64,000 nt of DNA from Streptococcus mitis bv. 2 str. SK95. GTDB taxonomy: Bacteria; Bacillota; Bacilli; Lactobacillales; Streptococcaceae. Below the pieces are notes generated by a model. The model was not told the DNA's origin. It searched no databases and saw only the letters and a program-made list of their open reading frames with translations. Within the stretch, counting starts at the first letter, position 1. Each line of letters begins with the position of its first letter. Below are positions 16,777-27,869 of this stretch, piece by piece. Where the stretch lies: positions 1 through 64,000 of the forward strand of contig NZ_AFUB01000040.1 of the NCBI RefSeq assembly GCF_000222705.1, read 5' to 3'. A program made the position numbers and the translations under genes.

Positions 16777-18519
16777 CTAAAATACAACAAATCCTTTTGG
16801 CAAAATTACCAGTTGCTGCTCCAATTCTTGGTAATGACTTGCTAACGCTACAGCATCACTGTTTTCTACAAGATAGTTTTTAGTTGATTGGTTAAAAATT
16901 GCTCGGAGATTTTGCCCGTCATGATTCCATTCCAGAGATAGCACATCTGGCTTGATTTCTTTCAGGTTGTAGGTGCCATGTTGGATAATGTCTGAAACAC
17001 TCTTGCGAAGCTGAATCAATTTCTTCATGAAATGAAGCATCTCATTGCTGTCGGAAACACGTTCCCAAGGCATAGCACGACGACAATCTGGGTCTGGCCC
17101 TCCGTCTAACTCTAACTCGGTTCCATAGTAGAAACACGGTGTTCCTCTTTGTAAAAAGAGGCAGGCTAGGGCAGACTTAACAAGTTGGCTATCTCCCTTG
17201 GCAGTAGTCAAAATACGCTCCGTATCATGCGAATCCAAGAGATTGAACATCACTTCCGAAATCTGCTGTCTATAGTACATAGACTGGCTATTGATTTCAT
17301 CGATAAATTGATAAGGCTTCTTAACCCCACGCAAGAAATAATCCTTGATACTGTCAGAGAGAGGATAGTTCATGACTGCGTGAAATTCATCGCCATTTAG
17401 CCAAGGCTGAGAGGTGTGCCAGACTTCTCCAAGAATATAAAGATCAGGCTTTTTAGCCAAGACAGCCTTACGGAAATCTCTCCAAAATTGGTGGTCGACT
17501 TCATTCGCCACATCTAGGCGCCAAGCATCGATATCAAACTCTTCAATCCAGTAGGTCGCAACGCTCAACAAATAGTCTCTCACTTGAGGATTTGCCGTAT
17601 TGAGCTTAGGCATATAGCTCTCAAAGGCAAAGGTATGGTAGGATAGTTCTCTTTTATTAACGAGATTTTCTTTAACGACTGGAAAGTCTTGAATATGGAA
17701 CCAGTCTTTATAAATAGAATCTTCACCATGTTTGAGAATATCCTGCCACTGTGGAGCTTGGTCTCCGATATGGTTGAAAACAGCGTCCAGCATGATTTTC
17801 ATGCCTCTCTGATGGGCTTGATCTACCAATTTACGGAAAGTTTCCTTGTCTCCAAAATGATGGTCAATTTCGAAATAGTCCGTCGTATTGTACTTGTGAT
17901 TGCTTGGGGATTCAAAAATCGGACAGAGATAAAGACCTGTAATACCTAAGTCTTGCAAGTAATCCAGATGGTCAATAATCCCCTGTAAATCCCCACCAAA
18001 GAAATCGCTCGTCTTTGGTTTGATAGATGAATCCCAAGCTAGCGCCCCTTCTGGTGAAATCTCAGGATTGCCATTTGCAAAGCGTTCTGGGAAAATCTGG
18101 TACCATACCGTTTCAGCTACCCAGTCAGGAACATGGCAAGCATCAATCTCATGGATATAAGGAATTTTAAATCCGTTTCCTTCGTAATGAAGGTTTTCTA
18201 GTGTGTTTTCAACACATCCCTTATCACCATACAGAATTCTCTGACCTTGCTTATCTTTGAGTTCAAAGAGATACTGGAGTCGTGCATAGCCGACCGTAAC
18301 CTCTACTTGCCAGTAATCAAACAAAGCATCGGAAGTTACTTTACTCATCTCCTTACTATCTTCATAACGGTCCTCTATAAAAATAAAAGGATCTCCATAA
18401 TGCAAGTTGATACTTGCGATATCTCCTCTTTTCGTTCGAATGCGAATGTGCATTGTCTTATCTTTATAAAGATAAGCATACTCCGACTCTGGCCTGTGGT
18501 AAATGGCTGTTAATTCCAT
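16777..18519 (-). CDS. GH13 alpha-glycosidase, neopullulanase/cyclomaltodextrinase type
   Basis: A 580-residue cytoplasmic glycoside hydrolase of family 13 that cleaves alpha-glucans or cyclodextrins. An N-terminal domain of about 120 residues, as in neopullulanases, precedes the barrel. The four GH13 motifs are intact: DAVFNH, DAWRLDVAN with the nucleophile Asp, GEVWH with the acid/base Glu, and LLDSHDTER. No signal peptide is present. AGGAG fixes the start at 18519; the frame opens 14 codons further. A promoter with a LacI-type operator lies just upstream. Confidence 0.88.
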   Translation of the reverse strand: MELTAIYHRPESEYAYLYKDKTMHIRIRTKRGDIASINLHYGDPFIFIEDRYEDSKEMSKVTSDALFDYWQVEVTVGYARLQYLFELKDKQGQRILYGDKGCVENTLENLHYEGNGFKIPYIHEIDACHVPDWVAETVWYQIFPERFANGNPEISPEGALAWDSSIKPKTSDFFGGDLQGIIDHLDYLQDLGITGLYLCPIFESPSNHKYNTTDYFEIDHHFGDKETFRKLVDQAHQRGMKIMLDAVFNHIGDQAPQWQDILKHGEDSIYKDWFHIQDFPVVKENLVNKRELSYHTFAFESYMPKLNTANPQVRDYLLSVATYWIEEFDIDAWRLDVANEVDHQFWRDFRKAVLAKKPDLYILGEVWHTSQPWLNGDEFHAVMNYPLSDSIKDYFLRGVKKPYQFIDEINSQSMYYRQQISEVMFNLLDSHDTERILTTAKGDSQLVKSALACLFLQRGTPCFYYGTELELDGGPDPDCRRAMPWERVSDSNEMLHFMKKLIQLRKSVSDIIQHGTYNLKEIKPDVLSLEWNHDGQNLRAIFNQSTKNYLVENSDAVALASHYQELEQQLVILPKGFVVF

Positions 18520-18554
18520 TGTTCTGTCTCCTAGTTTACTTTCATTCATCTTAT

Positions 18555-18612
18555 TGCGCAAACGTTTTCATAATTGTGATTCTAGTATACTACTTTCGTA
18601 TTTTATTTGCAA
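18555..18612 (-). promoter_or_regulatory. promoter of the GH13 gene with a LacI-family operator
   Basis: The -35 TTGCAA (18607-18612) and -10 TATACT (18584-18589) are 17 bp apart. Downstream of the -10, at about 18555-18571, lies a sequence centred on AAACGTTT with flanking GCGC, which fits a MalR or CcpA (LacI-family) operator placed to block transcription. Binding by MalR is the more likely choice because the gene acts on alpha-glucans. Confidence 0.65.
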
Positions 18613-18696
18613 GGCTTGTCCGTAGTTTCAAGTGGTTTGTTTCTATAAATAAAAAAAGCAGCCAGTCATACAACTTACTACTTTTCATATGATAAT

Positions 18697-19188
18697 TTAC
18701 AAATGTCTTTCCAGCCACTCAATTTTTTTAAAATCCTTATTGTTATTGTGGTCATTTCGATAGGAATCTTGGGAAGAAGCCTTGTAAATACTTAAAAACT
18801 GTTCTAAACTTGGAACGCGAAAAGTGATGTTTTCGAGATGGATCAGCTCTATATCCGACTCCGAAACTCCTGCAAAATCAGGTAAAGAATCGATACTTCC
18901 GAATTCAACACTCAGACCATCTTTTTGGAATTCATGCTCATGAATATCTATTAAGGCGTAGCCTAAGTCTTTCATCACTTTCATTATCTTGTCCCAGTCA
19001 TAAATTCTGAGATGATCAGGTGCTTCCCAACCTCTAGGGTCACCAGAGACATGAACGTCAATGTCAGATGGCTCCCAATTTTCTTTCGTTCTAAACTCTA
19101 ATCCCAAAGACCCCATCAGTGTCGGTATAATTCCGACTTGGTTTAAATATGAACAAATTGTTCGAAATTCATCAAATAGAGAGTTCAT
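18697..19188 (-). CDS. nucleotidyltransferase-superfamily protein, hypothetical
   Basis: A 163-residue protein with the minimal nucleotidyltransferase signature: MGSLGLE, then SDIDVHV about 20 residues later (the GS...DxD pattern), followed by mixed helix and strand. Family members range from antibiotic-modifying enzymes to toxin-antitoxin proteins; the substrate here is unknown. A strong GGAGGAGGA site lies immediately before the ATG. It stands alone, not in an obvious operon. Confidence 0.6.
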   Translation of the reverse strand: MNSLFDEFRTICSYLNQVGIIPTLMGSLGLEFRTKENWEPSDIDVHVSGDPRGWEAPDHLRIYDWDKIMKVMKDLGYALIDIHEHEFQKDGLSVEFGSIDSLPDFAGVSESDIELIHLENITFRVPSLEQFLSIYKASSQDSYRNDHNNNKDFKKIEWLERHL

Positions 19189-19251
19189 TCCTCCTCCAAT
19201 CGTTGATATAAAATTTGATTTCTCACTAAAAGATAAACTAGTTTTTACCTT

Positions 19252-20133
19252 CTACTCTTTCGGTTTTGAAAATACTTCTACTCGTTGAGCTAGGACTTTG
19301 ATTTCTACAGGTAGGTTATCCGATTTATCGCCGTCAACATCTGACTCCAACTCACTATCTGAAGAGATCTTAATAGTACGCGCTCTGATATACTCAATAT
19401 TATCATTGCCGACAACATCTCCTTTTAGTAAATCAGGAATGACGGATAATTTAGAGAATATAGAAGCATCTTTTAGAATTAAAATATTAGCGTAGCCATC
19501 CTTGTCTTCTTCAAAGATTTTCTTATCAGCGAAGTAATTTGTCAAGAGAACCAAAACATGACTAGCTTCACCATCATAATTTCCATTTTCTGTCTCAATC
19601 TTAATGTTAAAGACCTGATCTGTCATGACAGACTTCATGGTATTTACAGCGTAGGCTAAAATACCGAATTTTGTCTTGTCCTCAATCTCCACATTGTGAA
19701 TCGCCTCAGGCAGAGAACCGATACTAAAAATATAACCAAAATAGTTATCATTTGCTTTACCGATATCAATCTTGTTGGTTAAATTAAAATCGAGTTCATC
19801 TATCGCGCCATCAATGTCTTGATTGATTTCCAAAAGTTTCGTAATGAGGTTACCCGTACCGCCTGGGATAATCCCTAACTTAGGAATGTAGTCTCTCTCA
19901 GCAATACCAGAAATGACTTCATTGACAGTCCCGTCTCCACCAAACACAACCACTGCATCGTACTGCTCACGTGAAGCCTCCTCAGCAAAGTATGTTGCAT
20001 CCAGCGCTTTTTCGGTAATTTTTGTTTCCACATGCTCAAAATAATCTTTGGCTTTATTCTCCAGCTTTTCCTTATAATCCAAAGCCTTTTCCCCACCAGA
20101 GGTAGGGTTGATAATTAACATTGCTTTTTTCAT
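19252..20133 (-). CDS. diacylglycerol/lipid kinase family protein
   Basis: A 293-residue cytoplasmic lipid kinase of the YegS/BmrU (DagK) family, which phosphorylates diacylglycerol or related lipids. The N-terminus has IINPTSGG, then the nucleotide-binding motif FGGDGTVNEV near residue 65 and GGTGN near residue 95. AAGGAGA places the start at 20133 rather than 24 codons upstream. It is monocistronic. The lipid substrate in this organism is not established. Confidence 0.85.
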   Translation of the reverse strand: MKKAMLIINPTSGGEKALDYKEKLENKAKDYFEHVETKITEKALDATYFAEEASREQYDAVVVFGGDGTVNEVISGIAERDYIPKLGIIPGGTGNLITKLLEINQDIDGAIDELDFNLTNKIDIGKANDNYFGYIFSIGSLPEAIHNVEIEDKTKFGILAYAVNTMKSVMTDQVFNIKIETENGNYDGEASHVLVLLTNYFADKKIFEEDKDGYANILILKDASIFSKLSVIPDLLKGDVVGNDNIEYIRARTIKISSDSELESDVDGDKSDNLPVEIKVLAQRVEVFSKPKE

Positions 20134-20255
20134 TGATTTTCTCCTTACATATAATGCTATTATATAATGAAAACTCAGAAAAAAGAACTTTGACGTACTG
20201 GGCATTAATGTATAATAGCTAGTTTAAAATTCAGATTATCAAAAGCAAGTCACTT

Positions 20256-20882
20256 CTATTTAACTACCTCGCCATACTCTTTTATTTTATCAGCATATTC
20301 AGTCAAAAGTTTTTTTGAATAAATTTTTTCATTACTTGAATTTCTAACTTCTTTCCAAAGAATAGAAGCTACTTTTAGTTTATTCGAGTAGTTGGCACTA
20401 TTTTCGTCTGCACAGAAATCCTTTAAAAACTGATTCCATTGACAAACCGAATGGTCATACTTGGCATAATCTGAATTTCCATAATAAACTTTTAGCATAT
20501 CTTGAATTGTAAATCTCAAATCATGTTCTCTTTTGACTTTTCTCCAAGCAGTAGCCATATCAGCAGTAAATTTAAAGGGTGAAACATCAGTTAAAGTTGA
20601 GAAATATTCTCTAAAGTGTGCATTAAAGGAGAATCCGCATTCAAGTAAGGGCGTATCTAAAGCAACGACTTCTACTTGTTTCTTTTTCCTTTTTATTGAT
20701 GATTTTTTAATCAAATTCCCCTTAAAGTAATGCTTAATAATATCATTAAGTTCCTGTTTTGTCCCTCTATATTCAAGCCCTAATGACTTGCATATCTGTG
20801 AAAGTTCATCTCGATACCAATAGTATTTATTGAACTCATCAAACGATGTGATTTTATCAAACTCAGGTCTGCTTTCTATCAA
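20256..20882 (-). CDS. SAP-domain protein (TTG start)
   Basis: A 208-residue protein. The N-terminal 60 residues contain a SAP-like helix-turn-helix (YWYRDELSQICKSLGLEYRGTK) of the kind that binds DNA. A basic stretch (IKRKKKQ) links it to a helical C-terminal domain rich in aromatic residues. The start is TTG at 20882, backed by a strong AAGGAGG site. It belongs to a family often found near restriction and defence genes and here lies close to the broken McrBC pair. Role unknown. Confidence 0.6.
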   Translation of the reverse strand: MIESRPEFDKITSFDEFNKYYWYRDELSQICKSLGLEYRGTKQELNDIIKHYFKGNLIKKSSIKRKKKQVEVVALDTPLLECGFSFNAHFREYFSTLTDVSPFKFTADMATAWRKVKREHDLRFTIQDMLKVYYGNSDYAKYDHSVCQWNQFLKDFCADENSANYSNKLKVASILWKEVRNSSNEKIYSKKLLTEYADKIKEYGEVVK

Positions 20883-21200
20883 TATTTTACCTCCTTAAAA
20901 CCAATTTAGGCTGTCATCTCGAAATAATGGAGTTTGAATTTCCAAAAGTATATTTAAGTTTTTTCGTCTATGAATAGAGCTACATAGTTATGAATTCAGA
21001 GGAAGTTCTACCTTTTATTTATTCTTCTATTTTACGATTATGATATTCTTCATTTTGAACTAACCCAATTACACAATCTCTTTCCTCATCATTCCCTCTT
21101 TCTAATTTAAGATTCAATTATCTACATTAAGTTTGTAATGAACTAGCGTAATGGCTCTTCTCTCAGTTTCGGCGGTAACTTCATGCTTTTGGATTACCAC
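20883..21200 (-). other. gap between the SAP and mcrC genes with traces of decayed coding sequence
   Basis: No intact gene. On the minus strand two short frames abut: 21114-21189 (EVTAETERRAITLVHY...) and 21019-21113 (LKLERGNDEERDCVIG...). They could be parts of one protein separated by a frameshift, which would fit decay next to the broken mcrB. The rest is AT-rich without structure. Confidence 0.3.
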
Positions 21201-22637
21201 TCATGATTCATCACCTATAAATAATTTTAATTCTTCAATGAAATATTCTTCATTTCCAATTATTGTTTCATCACCTGAGGGATCTTTAATAGTAAATACA
21301 CCAAACTTTTGAACTAAGCCATCGATTCCATACATAAAATCTACATTTACTTTATTTTGAGGGATACGTTCCTTCGCTGGGTAAATCAAACCTGCCCCTC
21401 TGAACTTATCTCCATATTGCAAATGATAATAATAAGAATATCCATGAAGTTGTCTGATGTCTGCATTGTCAACATCACGTCCATTAAATTCCATGTTTTT
21501 AAATTTGGCATCTAATACTACAATTTCTCCAGTCAATCTATGACGTAATACAAAATCCGGATAATTATCTTTCGCATAAAATGTTTGCTCATAAAAATGC
21601 AATTCTTCTTGTGCATCGACTTCCCAATCATGAAGATGAATTTTCATCAAATTATATATATACATCTCCCACAAGAATGAGGCATCTACTAAATACCCAC
21701 TTACGCTATTAGATTTGTTTGTATTACCATCATTAAGCTCTCTCAGATTTAATATGTACTGAGCGTATTGAAGTGGCTTCTTGTAATTTGCGTATAAACT
21801 ATTTTTCAGAATCTTATCTTTTAAAATATTATTAACAGTATACTTTGATGGTCTTCGTCCAGAAAAACTTTCAGCCAAATAATTTCTTACACTCAAAATA
21901 TCAGGTAGCACAGCTTGTTCAACACTACACTCTTTAATAGCACAATATAAAATATCGATAATATTTTGTGCATTTTCTCTTTCAGGATATCTGAAACTAA
22001 TTTTTTTGTCTGATGATACTAAGTCATTAGTTATATAACGTTCAATATCAATATTCCCTCGGATGCTATAATCTCTGTCCTTTTTATACACATATTTTTT
22101 AGGGAGATTCGTTCCTGCAACTTTTCGAAGAGAGACTAAAAATAAATATTGAACAATAAGAGAATATACTCCACTGCTGTCACTACTTGTTTCGGATGTA
22201 TCGATATCGACATAAATCCCACAACAAAAATTTATTATTCTTCGAAAAAACAAATCAGAGCATTGGGTTTTGATTTCTAATTTATCTTTTCCAACATTAA
22301 CAATACCAGTATACAGACCCGCCATTATTGCGAAGTCATCACCATTTTGATTTATACGATAAATTAACTGTGGCTTTTCTTCTTTATCGATATCGCGTTT
22401 ATGTGCATGATACTCAGAAAATGAAATTAATTTTAATCCATTTTCTTTATCAAACACTTCTGACGTCATTTCTTTTATTGCAATCTTTTTACAAGCATTA
22501 TTAACTAAACGTTCTCTATCCTCATCACTTTTTGCTCCTTTTACTAATGACAGCCCTACAACAGTATCGTGAGCATATTTAAAACTCCCAATTAATTCCG
22601 TATTTACTTTGGTCACTATCTTTTCAACTTTTGCCAT
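21201..22637 (-). CDS. mcrC: McrC-type subunit of a McrBC restriction system
   Basis: A 478-residue protein with the McrC layout. In type IV McrBC systems this subunit carries the nuclease that cuts DNA bearing modified cytosine when driven by the McrB GTPase. The C-terminal nuclease core shows YPDFVLRH, then VVLDAKFK (the PD-(D/E)xK motif) near residues 345-375. It follows mcrB by two bases. The frame is intact, but its partner gene is frameshifted, so it is probably inactive in practice. LlaJI-type systems use similar subunits and are the main alternative. Confidence 0.75.
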   Translation of the reverse strand: MAKVEKIVTKVNTELIGSFKYAHDTVVGLSLVKGAKSDEDRERLVNNACKKIAIKEMTSEVFDKENGLKLISFSEYHAHKRDIDKEEKPQLIYRINQNGDDFAIMAGLYTGIVNVGKDKLEIKTQCSDLFFRRIINFCCGIYVDIDTSETSSDSSGVYSLIVQYLFLVSLRKVAGTNLPKKYVYKKDRDYSIRGNIDIERYITNDLVSSDKKISFRYPERENAQNIIDILYCAIKECSVEQAVLPDILSVRNYLAESFSGRRPSKYTVNNILKDKILKNSLYANYKKPLQYAQYILNLRELNDGNTNKSNSVSGYLVDASFLWEMYIYNLMKIHLHDWEVDAQEELHFYEQTFYAKDNYPDFVLRHRLTGEIVVLDAKFKNMEFNGRDVDNADIRQLHGYSYYYHLQYGDKFRGAGLIYPAKERIPQNKVNVDFMYGIDGLVQKFGVFTIKDPSGDETIIGNEEYFIEELKLFIGDES

Positions 22638-22639
22638 AG

Positions 22640-24348
22640 TTAAATACCAAACTCATTTTGAGCTTTCTTCACATAATCATTTACTTCACTTTCATCTGCT
22701 ACTTGTCGTATGTATTCCTGTAGCGTACCAAGAATGAAATTTTCAAAAACGATATTCTTAGCAGTTTTTGTTATCCTTTTCTGATTTGATACATTTAATA
22801 TTTTTAAGAAAAATGCATGCCCTATCTCATAACTTCTGCCTAAGCCCAGTCCTTTGTTACATATATAGTCATTTAACTTTTTGCACGACTCGATATAATC
22901 AGAAACAGTCTCTTCATTAAATCCTTTCTCAATCAATAAATCTTCGATGATTTCATAATTGCAGAACATAGGAACCCATTTAAATCTTCTTCTTAACGCG
23001 AGATCAAACGGATCAATACTTCTATCAACATCATTCATTATTCCAACAAAATGAATATTAAACGGAATTCCAAAGAACGCTCTATCATTAATTTTTTTAT
23101 AAATAAGCTCATCATTATTATCGACTGTTTCTATCACTCTTGATAAAGCGGTAGAAACTAAATTAGAAGATGGCTTTGTATATTCTCCAGAAAAATCATA
23201 ATCTCTATTTTCAAGTAAAGTAAATGTTTCTCCGAAGATATTAGACAGATTGCCTCGATTTATTTCATCAACAACATAAAAATATTGTGGCCAGTTTTCG
23301 AAAGTTATGCTTTTTTCAGCATCTGTTTTATGCTCCTCATAATGCTCCGAATAATACTTTTCATTTTCTTTTTTACTCTAATACAAAAGTCTTTAAAAGT
23401 ACCGTTAATTACCTTTAGATCTAAACTTCCTCCAACAATACCTACCGGTTTAATTCCTTCTATAAAATCTTGGTACGTATACGATGGATGAAACTGAGTA
23501 AATAAAGCATCTTTATATAATGTACTGTTTATTGACTGAAGCTTTTCAATTCCATTTGATACGCTATACGTCTTCCCTGTACCTGGAGCACCATGAAATA
23601 TTATGTTGTTTACATTAATATCAGAAAGTTCTTTCACATTATATGAGGTGTCTGTGAGGAACCATAAAAATTCGGTCAGCTTTATATGAGCCAATAAATC
23701 TGATGACTCTCCAATTTCAGCCCATATCTTCGCTCGAGAATATATATGGTTATTTAGCTGAAGCTTTGTCTCGCATTCATTTGTATCAACATCAAGAATT
23801 TCTGCAATACTATATAGGCTTTCATCTCTATAAATCCATGTTAACTCATATTTATAGTTTGTGGTTTCTAGCATTGACATTAATACTGAGATTTTTCTAA
23901 GTAGCTGTTTCCCAGAAAACTTTTGATATTCATCGCTCTTTTCAATCTCATATATTTCTTCAAGAGAAACCGCATGTATCAGCTTCATTATTAACTTAGA
24001 TATATTTGAGTTATAATCATTTTCTATCTTACTAATATCATCAAAAAACTTGTCCTTTTTCTGATAACCATCGTAAAATTGACCTTTTGAATGCTTATAA
24101 ATCATATAACCATTTGAAGATAGCCCTGGTCTAGCATGTCCGAATAGTTTTTCTTGATGTTCCAAATAGCTAGGCAGATATGTTTTATCATTTTCATCTT
24201 GTTTGATCCATTTATCTATAGGAAATTCTTCGATATCTCCGAGCTCATCAACATATTTTTTCCAGTAAGTTAAATTCTTTTGATAATTCCCTATTTGAAA
24301 TTGACCATCAAATTTATCATATAATTCTTTAAATATTTCTTGTTTCAT
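22640..24348 (-). pseudogene. mcrB: mcrB (AAA+ GTPase subunit), interrupted by a one-base frameshift
   Basis: Two frames together encode a McrB-type protein of about 570 residues. The first runs from the ATG at 24348 through Walker A (GAPGTGKTYS) to VKKK; the second carries Walker B (VVDEINRGNL) and GIMNDVDRSI followed by the arginine-finger motif ALRRRFKW. Adding one base to the six-T run at 23369-23374 (plus strand) joins them through VKKENEKYY, with no other stop between. The N-terminal 250 residues are a target-binding domain. The gene ends two bases before mcrC. Confidence 0.85.
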
Positions 24349-24398
24349 AAAATTCTATTTCCTTTCCTTAGAATGTCAATCTCATCTGCCAGTGCTCC

Positions 24399-24644
24399 CT
24401 AATCCTTCTTTGCGCGTGCTAAGATAAACAGTTCTTTTTGTTTCTCCTTCATAAGCATATTGATGCGCTCCATTCCCTCTGAACTATCTTCTGCAAGCAC
24501 CCTTTCTATATTTTTTGTCAGTGTTTGAAGAACTGAATCAGAACAGTGTACCAACTGATTGATTACTTTCAAGGTTGCTTCCTGAAGTTCTGATTCTGTT
24601 ACTGTTGGAGCATCACATGCAATTGGACCATCCAATAGAATCAA
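24399..24644 (-). pseudogene. internal fragment of a large serine recombinase
   Basis: An open frame of 81 codons has no good start and resembles the region after the zinc ribbon of large serine recombinases: CDAPTVTESELQ, then a long helical stretch ending in LFILARAKKD. Both ends are missing, since the catalytic domain lies upstream in full-length proteins and the coiled coil continues further. It is a relic of a mobile element next to the McrBC locus. Its original length cannot be told. Confidence 0.65.
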
Positions 24645-24763
24645 CTCCCAGTTATTAACCAGTTCTTACAGTGACGATAAAACGGCTAAAATAAGGCTTT
24701 GTGGCAGCATCTATATCATTTAACGATTATTCACGATAAGACCTGATATATTCAGCGGTTTAT

Positions 24764-26143
<1,380 letters not shown>

Positions 26144-26155
26144 CTATCGGCCGAC

Positions 26156-26184
26156 AAAAAAAGACGGCAACATTTCTGTTACCA
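26156..26184 (-). terminator. terminator after the DUF1002 gene
   Basis: On the minus strand GGTAAC and GTTGCC (one G-U pair) form a short stem followed by GTCTTTTTTT. Confidence 0.7.
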
Positions 26185-26205
26185 TCTATTATATCATGAA
26201 ATGAC

Positions 26206-27180
26206 CTAAGCACCAAAACTCTTGAAGAAGTTGACAATGGCTTGCCAAAGGGAGCTAAAGAAGTTGCCCCCGTCTTCTAGCGCTTTATTGGCATCAAAGT
26301 TGAGGTTGATATTTTTAAAACTATCTCCAGCTTGGGATACAATGCTTTCCTTGAGGTCATTTAGGGTTTTAGTAAAATCAGCATTGTTCAAAATGTCACT
26401 CTTTGAGAGATTGAGGGCAAAATTGATGATGATATTGACCTGGTTTCCTGTTATAACCTGATCGAGTTTATAGTTTTTTAGGGTGTCTTCAACGATTTTG
26501 CGGACATCTTCCTCTGTTAGATTTCCTTTGGCTTCTTTTGCTTTTGCGATTCCTGCCTTGATATCTGCCAAAGCGACATTGAGTTTATTGGCATCGTAAC
26601 CTGACTTATCCTTGTTTTCAGCATTGATATCCGACAGGGCTTTTAGTTCTTCTTGGGCTAGGTCTTTATTGGCTTGCGGTACTTTAGCACCATTGGCCTC
26701 TAACGAGTAATAAATCCCTGCTAGGGCACTCTCACCTGTAACTGGAATGGGTGCTGCAACTGTGATTTTGGCATGCTCAACTCCCAGCGTCACTGCTGCG
26801 TTACGGTACATATCCTGCGTCACCTTGGTGATGTTTTCAGGCGTTTCAATCTTGACCTCTAGAGGTGACTTGTCACCTAGCTTTTGAATCTTAGCTGACG
26901 AATAGAGCTGTAGACTAGCATCATTAGCCACATTTATAATTTTCGAATAGATATCAGGTGTCATGGTTTTGATATCTTTGGTGTCTTTCGATGCGTCATA
27001 GCCAAGTTTGCTAAGAGTTTGATTTTTTTGGTCTTCAGTTAGTGAAGAACCAAGCACATATTCAGGTTGTACATAGGTTTCATCGATTACTTTTTGAACG
27101 TCTGTTGCTGCGTGGACACTCGTCATAGCTGTTGCTGCCCACAAAATTGCAACGCTTGTTAGAAAGAATTTCTTTCTCAT
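26206..27180 (-). CDS. secreted DUF1002-domain protein
   Basis: A 324-residue exported protein. The signal peptide (residues 1-24) ends in the cleavage motif VHA. The remainder matches the DUF1002 family, with a tail of amphipathic helices and a hydrophobic C-terminus (residues 305-322) that could hold it at the membrane or wall. It is transcribed alone between terminators. The family has no established function; the position beside a cell-wall hydrolase gene is conserved in pneumococci. Confidence 0.8.
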   Translation of the reverse strand: MRKKFFLTSVAILWAATAMTSVHAATDVQKVIDETYVQPEYVLGSSLTEDQKNQTLSKLGYDASKDTKDIKTMTPDIYSKIINVANDASLQLYSSAKIQKLGDKSPLEVKIETPENITKVTQDMYRNAAVTLGVEHAKITVAAPIPVTGESALAGIYYSLEANGAKVPQANKDLAQEELKALSDINAENKDKSGYDANKLNVALADIKAGIAKAKEAKGNLTEEDVRKIVEDTLKNYKLDQVITGNQVNIIINFALNLSKSDILNNADFTKTLNDLKESIVSQAGDSFKNINLNFDANKALEDGGNFFSSLWQAIVNFFKSFGA

Positions 27181-27238
27181 AGGGTATTCCCTCCTTTACC
27201 TTTCTAGGGTAATAAAACAATCTTAAAGAAAACTTATA

Positions 27239-27268
27239 GCAAAAAACACCTGGTAAAACCAGATGTTT
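27239..27268 (-). terminator. terminator of the glyA-pmp23 operon
   Basis: The stem AAACATCTGGT / ACCAGGTGTTT with a short loop, followed by T residues on the minus strand, overlaps the stop codon at 27267. Confidence 0.8.
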
Positions 27269-27869
27269 AAAAGAAATTAAAGAATTTCATGATATAGAGA
27301 TTAAAGCGAACCTGTCTTGAGTAGTAATAATTTCCACCATTTTCATAAAGTTCTGCTCCGTGAAAGATAGAAATCGGGTTGATATAGGTGTAGGTCTTCC
27401 CAGTGGTATTTCCAAGAATGGGAGCGACGGTTTCACGAGAATATTGTTTGGCCAAGGCGAGAGTGTTTTCCTTGCCATTTTGAGCGATAAAATCGATATA
27501 AGCAGGACCAAAATTATAGGCTTGCACAGCTGTCCAGACATCAACGCCCTTTTCCTGAGCTAGGTAGAGATTATCAGTCAATGCCTGAATCCCCTGACGA
27601 ATGCTCGTCACATTGTCATTGATAGTATTTGTAGTACCGCTAGCAGACTCACTAGATTGCATGACATCGCCTTCTTTTCCTTTCGTTTCGGTATAAATCA
27701 TGGCGAGCACAAGCTCTTCATTGGCTGGAGTATCTCTTTCACTGAGGACTTCTCGAACCATGGGTTTGTAGGTCATGACTTGCTTCACATCTTGATGGAT
27801 ATGATAGACTTTATAGACAGCGAAAAGGAAGACTGCTAGCATTAGCACTCTTCGTAGTAATTTAAACAT
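27267..27869 (-). CDS. pmp23: membrane-anchored lysozyme-like cell-wall hydrolase (Pmp23-like)
   Basis: A 200-residue protein of about 23 kDa with one N-terminal anchor helix (residues 6-20) and an external lysozyme/transglycosylase-like domain. [27 protein letters not shown] carries the likely catalytic Glu and the ES(A)SG turn of SLT-like enzymes; VQAYNFG and NYYYSRQV follow. In S. pneumoniae the protein in this position (Pmp23) is a cell-wall hydrolase needed for a stable division ring. Its start overlaps the stop of the previous gene as TAATG. Confidence 0.75.
   Translation of the reverse strand: MFKLLRRVLMLAVFLFAVYKVYHIHQDVKQVMTYKPMVREVLSERDTPANEELVLAMIYTETKGKEGDVMQSSESASGTTNTINDNVTSIRQGIQALTDNLYLAQEKGVDVWTAVQAYNFGPAYIDFIAQNGKENTLALAKQYSRETVAPILGNTTGKTYTYINPISIFHGAELYENGGNYYYSRQVRFNLYIMKFFNFF

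Noticed and set aside
18697-20205. Toxin-antitoxin pair formed by the nucleotidyltransferase-like gene and a neighbour
   Set aside because: The neighbours are a lipid kinase and a GH13 gene in separate units; no partner antitoxin-size gene is adjacent.
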